Positions 48,912-51,824 of a DNA stretch of 51,824 nt are shown in pieces. Source of the DNA: Deltaproteobacteria bacterium (GTDB taxonomy: Bacteria; SZUA-79; Acidulodesulfobacterales; Acidulodesulfobacteraceae); contig JAMCUF010000022.1 in assembly GCA_023381755.1 (NCBI GenBank), forward strand, positions 1-51,824. Direction: 5' to 3'. The notes under the pieces were generated by a model. It was not told the origin of the DNA. It saw nothing but the letters and a program-made list of their open reading frames with translations, and ran no database searches. The first letter of the stretch is position 1. The number at the start of each line of letters is the position of its first letter. Both the position numbers and the translations under genes were made by a program.

Positions 48912-50048
48912 TTAAACATTTTTTAATGTTTTATCATATATTAAATTGGCGGATGCTTCAAGCGGATTAACATCTGTTTTCAGGGTGGAAATTGCATTTG
49001 AAATTCCATCTATAATGGCGTTTTTATAAGAATTATTTTTTAAAATTTTATCTATTTCCATAAAGACATTTTTAGGGGTGAATTTCAATTCGATAAGCTC
49101 CGGAACAACTAATTTACCGGCCAATATGTTTATGAGTCCGATATACTTAACGTTAACTAAAGTCTTAGCCATTATATATGTTAAAAAATTTAAATAATAC
49201 ACGATTATTACGGGTTTTTTATAAAATCCCGCCTCTAATGAGGCTGTTCCGCTCGCTACTACTATTATATCGCTTGAAATTAAAGCATTGTTAACGGAGC
49301 GGGTGATATCATACCAATCTTGCGGTATATTTTTCTTTTTCAACATACTTATGAAATAAGACGCGTCAATTCCTTTTCTGAACGGAAAGATAAAAAAGGC
49401 ACCTTTATAAACAGATTTTATAAGCTGCAAAGACTTGATAATTCTATTTGTGTGATATTTAAGTTCAGTTTTTCTTGAACCAGGTAAAAATGAAATTATA
49501 GGATAATTGCCTTCCTTCCCCTTAGATTCTGTCATTATATTTTTATGTTTCAACTCATACAACGGATTTCCAAAATAGTAGGCTTCGATACCCGCCCTTT
49601 TATAAATTTCAAGTTCGAATGGAAAAATCGTAATCACAAACTTAATATGCCTTTTTATAAAATTAATCCTTTTATATCTTGATGCCCATATCTTCGGAGG
49701 AATAAAATAAACTACCGGAATTTTTAACTTATCGGATAATCTTGCTATTTTAAAATTAAAAGAGGGAAAATCTACTAATATGACAACATCCGGTCTATTA
49801 AACCTTATCCAACCCGAAACACTTTCTAAAATCCTTTTGATTGTTTTTATCCTGCATATAACCTCCGTAAAACCCATAACGGCTAATTCGTCGATACTCG
49901 CAATCAGCTGTGCCCCCTCGGATTTTAAATTTTCCCCTCCAATAGCATAATACATTGCCTCAGGCTTAATTTTTTTAAGATATTTAATTAAGCCTGAGGC
50001 AAATATATCGCCTGAAAGTTCTCCAGAAATAATAAGTACTTTTGCCAA
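48912..50048 (-). CDS. lpxB: Lipid-A-disaccharide synthase
   Basis: 378 aa; MAKVLIISGELSGDIFASGLI, VVILVDFPSFNFKIA, FLPGSRKTELKYH. Confidence 0.95.
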   Translation of the reverse strand: MAKVLIISGELSGDIFASGLIKYLKKIKPEAMYYAIGGENLKSEGAQLIASIDELAVMGFTEVICRIKTIKRILESVSGWIRFNRPDVVILVDFPSFNFKIARLSDKLKIPVVYFIPPKIWASRYKRINFIKRHIKFVITIFPFELEIYKRAGIEAYYFGNPLYELKHKNIMTESKGKEGNYPIISFLPGSRKTELKYHTNRIIKSLQLIKSVYKGAFFIFPFRKGIDASYFISMLKKKNIPQDWYDITRSVNNALISSDIIVVASGTASLEAGFYKKPVIIVYYLNFLTYIMAKTLVNVKYIGLINILAGKLVVPELIELKFTPKNVFMEIDKILKNNSYKNAIIDGISNAISTLKTDVNPLEASANLIYDKTLKNV

Positions 50049-50078
50049 TTTTCGTTGCGCCGGAATTTAATATAAATC

Positions 50079-50882
50079 TTACATTACATATATCGAAATG
50101 TATGCCTCATTTGCCTTTTTAACAAACTCTTCTTTATCCAGGACAATAGTGTTGGTTTCAAATGCTAGACAGGTAGCGTTGGCCGATATGAGGGTATCTA
50201 TCGTACCTAAGCCGACCGCCGGAATATCAAACCTTAAATCCTGATCCGGCTTGTTGACTTTTACGACGACAGCCCCGCCGTTCGCAAGTTTTCCGCCCCT
50301 CATAATTGCCTCATCCGTTCCCTCTATCGCTTCTAAGGCCATAACTGATTTATCTTTTATAACGACGGTCTGTCCAATATCTGCGGCGGAAATTAACCTT
50401 GCGGCACCCAAGCCGAACTTTATGTCTTCCATCTCTTTTTTGGTTGGAATCCTTTTAGACGCAACGCCTTTGGGTAAAAAAACGGAGGTTATATACTTGG
50501 TTTGCGGAACCACGTTTATACCTTCCTTTTTAAAAAAATCGCAAATCGCATTTAAGATGGTATCGTCTTTTTTATCCTTAAGCGATAAAAAAAGCGTTAT
50601 GGCCTTTAAATCCAGTTTAACCCCTTTAAACATGAGGGTTTTTCTGACTTTGCCGGCCATAATTACATCCCTGACCCCTTCGGATTTAAAAAATTCTACC
50701 AATTTCCCCAGCCGGCCGACGCTTGTATAAACGATTGAATCCGCATATCCCGTTAAATCCTTACCTGCTTCTTCCTCTATCGCGCAGACTTTTACGGAAT
50801 ATCCTTTGAATTTGAGCTCAGAGATGCATATTAAAGGAAACTTTCCGTAACCTGCTATTATCCCGATATTTTTATCTTCCAT
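50079..50882 (-). CDS. lpxI: UDP-2,3-diacylglucosamine pyrophosphatase LpxI
   Basis: 267 aa; IGIIAGYGKFPLI, VIMAGKVRKTLMF, EGTDEAIMRGGKLA, DIPAVGLGTID. Confidence 0.93.
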   Translation of the reverse strand: MEDKNIGIIAGYGKFPLICISELKFKGYSVKVCAIEEEAGKDLTGYADSIVYTSVGRLGKLVEFFKSEGVRDVIMAGKVRKTLMFKGVKLDLKAITLFLSLKDKKDDTILNAICDFFKKEGINVVPQTKYITSVFLPKGVASKRIPTKKEMEDIKFGLGAARLISAADIGQTVVIKDKSVMALEAIEGTDEAIMRGGKLANGGAVVVKVNKPDQDLRFDIPAVGLGTIDTLISANATCLAFETNTIVLDKEEFVKKANEAYISIYVM

Positions 50883-50911
50883 AAACCATAGTTATGCTTC
50901 ATAAATCAACA

Positions 50912-51682
50912 CTACCTTGCTATCCCCCTTTTAGATCTTTCGATAAAACCGGTAAATTTTTCTATTGTCTCCGAACCGCTTAGCTCCCGTTTTATTCTTT
51001 CTATTGCTATTTTGGTAGTAACTTTAGACCTGTATATAATTTTAAAAGCACTTTTTATTTTGCCTATTTCCTCTTTTGAAAAACCCCTTCTTTCGAGGCC
51101 TATCCTATTTACTCCGTATATCTTTGCCCTGTCCCCCGAAGCAACAAGATAAGGAGGAATATCCTGTACAACCATTGAACCTCCGGCAATTAAAGCAGAT
51201 TCGCCGATTCTCACAAACTGGTGAACGGCGCAAATCCCCCCCAGTATGGCATAATCATCAATCTCGATATGGCCGGCTAACGTTGCATTGTTTGCAAGTA
51301 TGGTATGACTACCTACAGTGCAATCATGCGCCACATGAACATGCATCATAAACAGGTTGAAATCGCCTATTATGGTAGTACCCCGTCCAGTTATGGTCCC
51401 GGTATTAAATGTTGCGTACTCCCTTATAATGTTATTATTGCCTATTACAAGTTTAGTATCTTCCCCTTTATATTTAAGATCCTGAGGGATAGAGCCTATC
51501 GAAGCGAACTGAAATATTTTATTGTTATCCCCTATCGTGGTATTTCCTTCTACGACGACATGGGAAGCAATTTTATTATTTTTGCCTATTTTTACGCCAT
51601 CTTTGATAACGGTATATGGCCCTATATCTGTTGAGTCATCTATCCGGGCGCCCTCATAAATAATTGCGGTTTTATCTATCAT
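50912..51682 (-). CDS. lpxA: Acyl-ACP-UDP-N-acetylglucosamine O-acyltransferase
   Basis: 256 aa hexapeptide-repeat protein; FASIGSIPQDLKYKGEDTKLVIGNNNIIREYATFN, HVAHDCTVG. Confidence 0.97.
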   Translation of the reverse strand: MIDKTAIIYEGARIDDSTDIGPYTVIKDGVKIGKNNKIASHVVVEGNTTIGDNNKIFQFASIGSIPQDLKYKGEDTKLVIGNNNIIREYATFNTGTITGRGTTIIGDFNLFMMHVHVAHDCTVGSHTILANNATLAGHIEIDDYAILGGICAVHQFVRIGESALIAGGSMVVQDIPPYLVASGDRAKIYGVNRIGLERRGFSKEEIGKIKSAFKIIYRSKVTTKIAIERIKRELSGSETIEKFTGFIERSKRGIAR

Positions 51683-51712
51683 AAACCATTTTGTCTTTAA
51701 AATACGGTATTT

Positions 51713-51824
51713 TTACGGTTTTACAAAAGAAGCCATGAGGTCAGCCTCGGCGCATAATTTTTCATCGACCAAAGCCTTCCCGTGAAACATCCACATAAAC
51801 TGCTTTATTTTAACAAGTTCGACT
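51713..51824 (-). CDS. fabZ: 3-hydroxyacyl-ACP dehydratase FabZ, C-terminal fragment (continues beyond the window)
   Basis: Minus-strand translation VELVKIKQFMWMFHGKALVDEKLCAEADLMASFVKP*, FabZ-like C-terminus upstream of lpxA. Confidence 0.85.
   Translation of the reverse strand, partial: VELVKIKQFMWMFHGKALVDEKLCAEADLMASFVKP

Noticed and set aside
1-51824. CRISPR arrays, integrases, transposases, toxin-antitoxin or classical defence genes
   Set aside because: Looked for regularly spaced repeats and recognisable protein motifs and found none; the window reads as core chromosome.

Overview
The window is a dense bacterial chromosomal segment, moderately AT-rich and probably from an uncultured Deltaproteobacteria-like sulfate/sulfur metaboliser; the exact lineage is inference. 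Its left 14 kb is a minus-strand dissimilatory sulfur cluster, read in transcription order as: 117-aa unknown - dsrN/cbiA-like - dsrA - dsrB - dsrD - dsrL - dsrC/tusE-like - dsrM - dsrK - dsrE - dsrF - dsrH - sat - aprB - aprA. The cluster joins the full sulfate-to-sulfide enzyme set to genes usually associated with sulfur oxidation (dsrL, dsrEFH). Its DsrC-like protein has a single cysteine, lacking the upstream partner cysteine, and AprA stops short of the expected conserved C-terminus at the window edge. The remainder is mostly housekeeping: tRNA-Ser, galU, hsp20, lon, thiL, two CorC-like proteins, trx, mrp, a radical SAM protein with an atypical CX8CX2C motif, a Cus-type Cu/Ag RND efflux locus with several Met-rich proteins, rplU-rpmA-obg, proBA, nadD, rsfS, a LapA/LapB-like protein, gpmI, rluD, pgeF, coaE, a degenerate GGDEF protein, rho, and a lipid A cluster (fabZ-lpxA-lpxI-lpxB-msbA-waaA). 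I saw no CRISPR array, transposase or prophage. All family calls come from reading motifs by eye; no searches were run.
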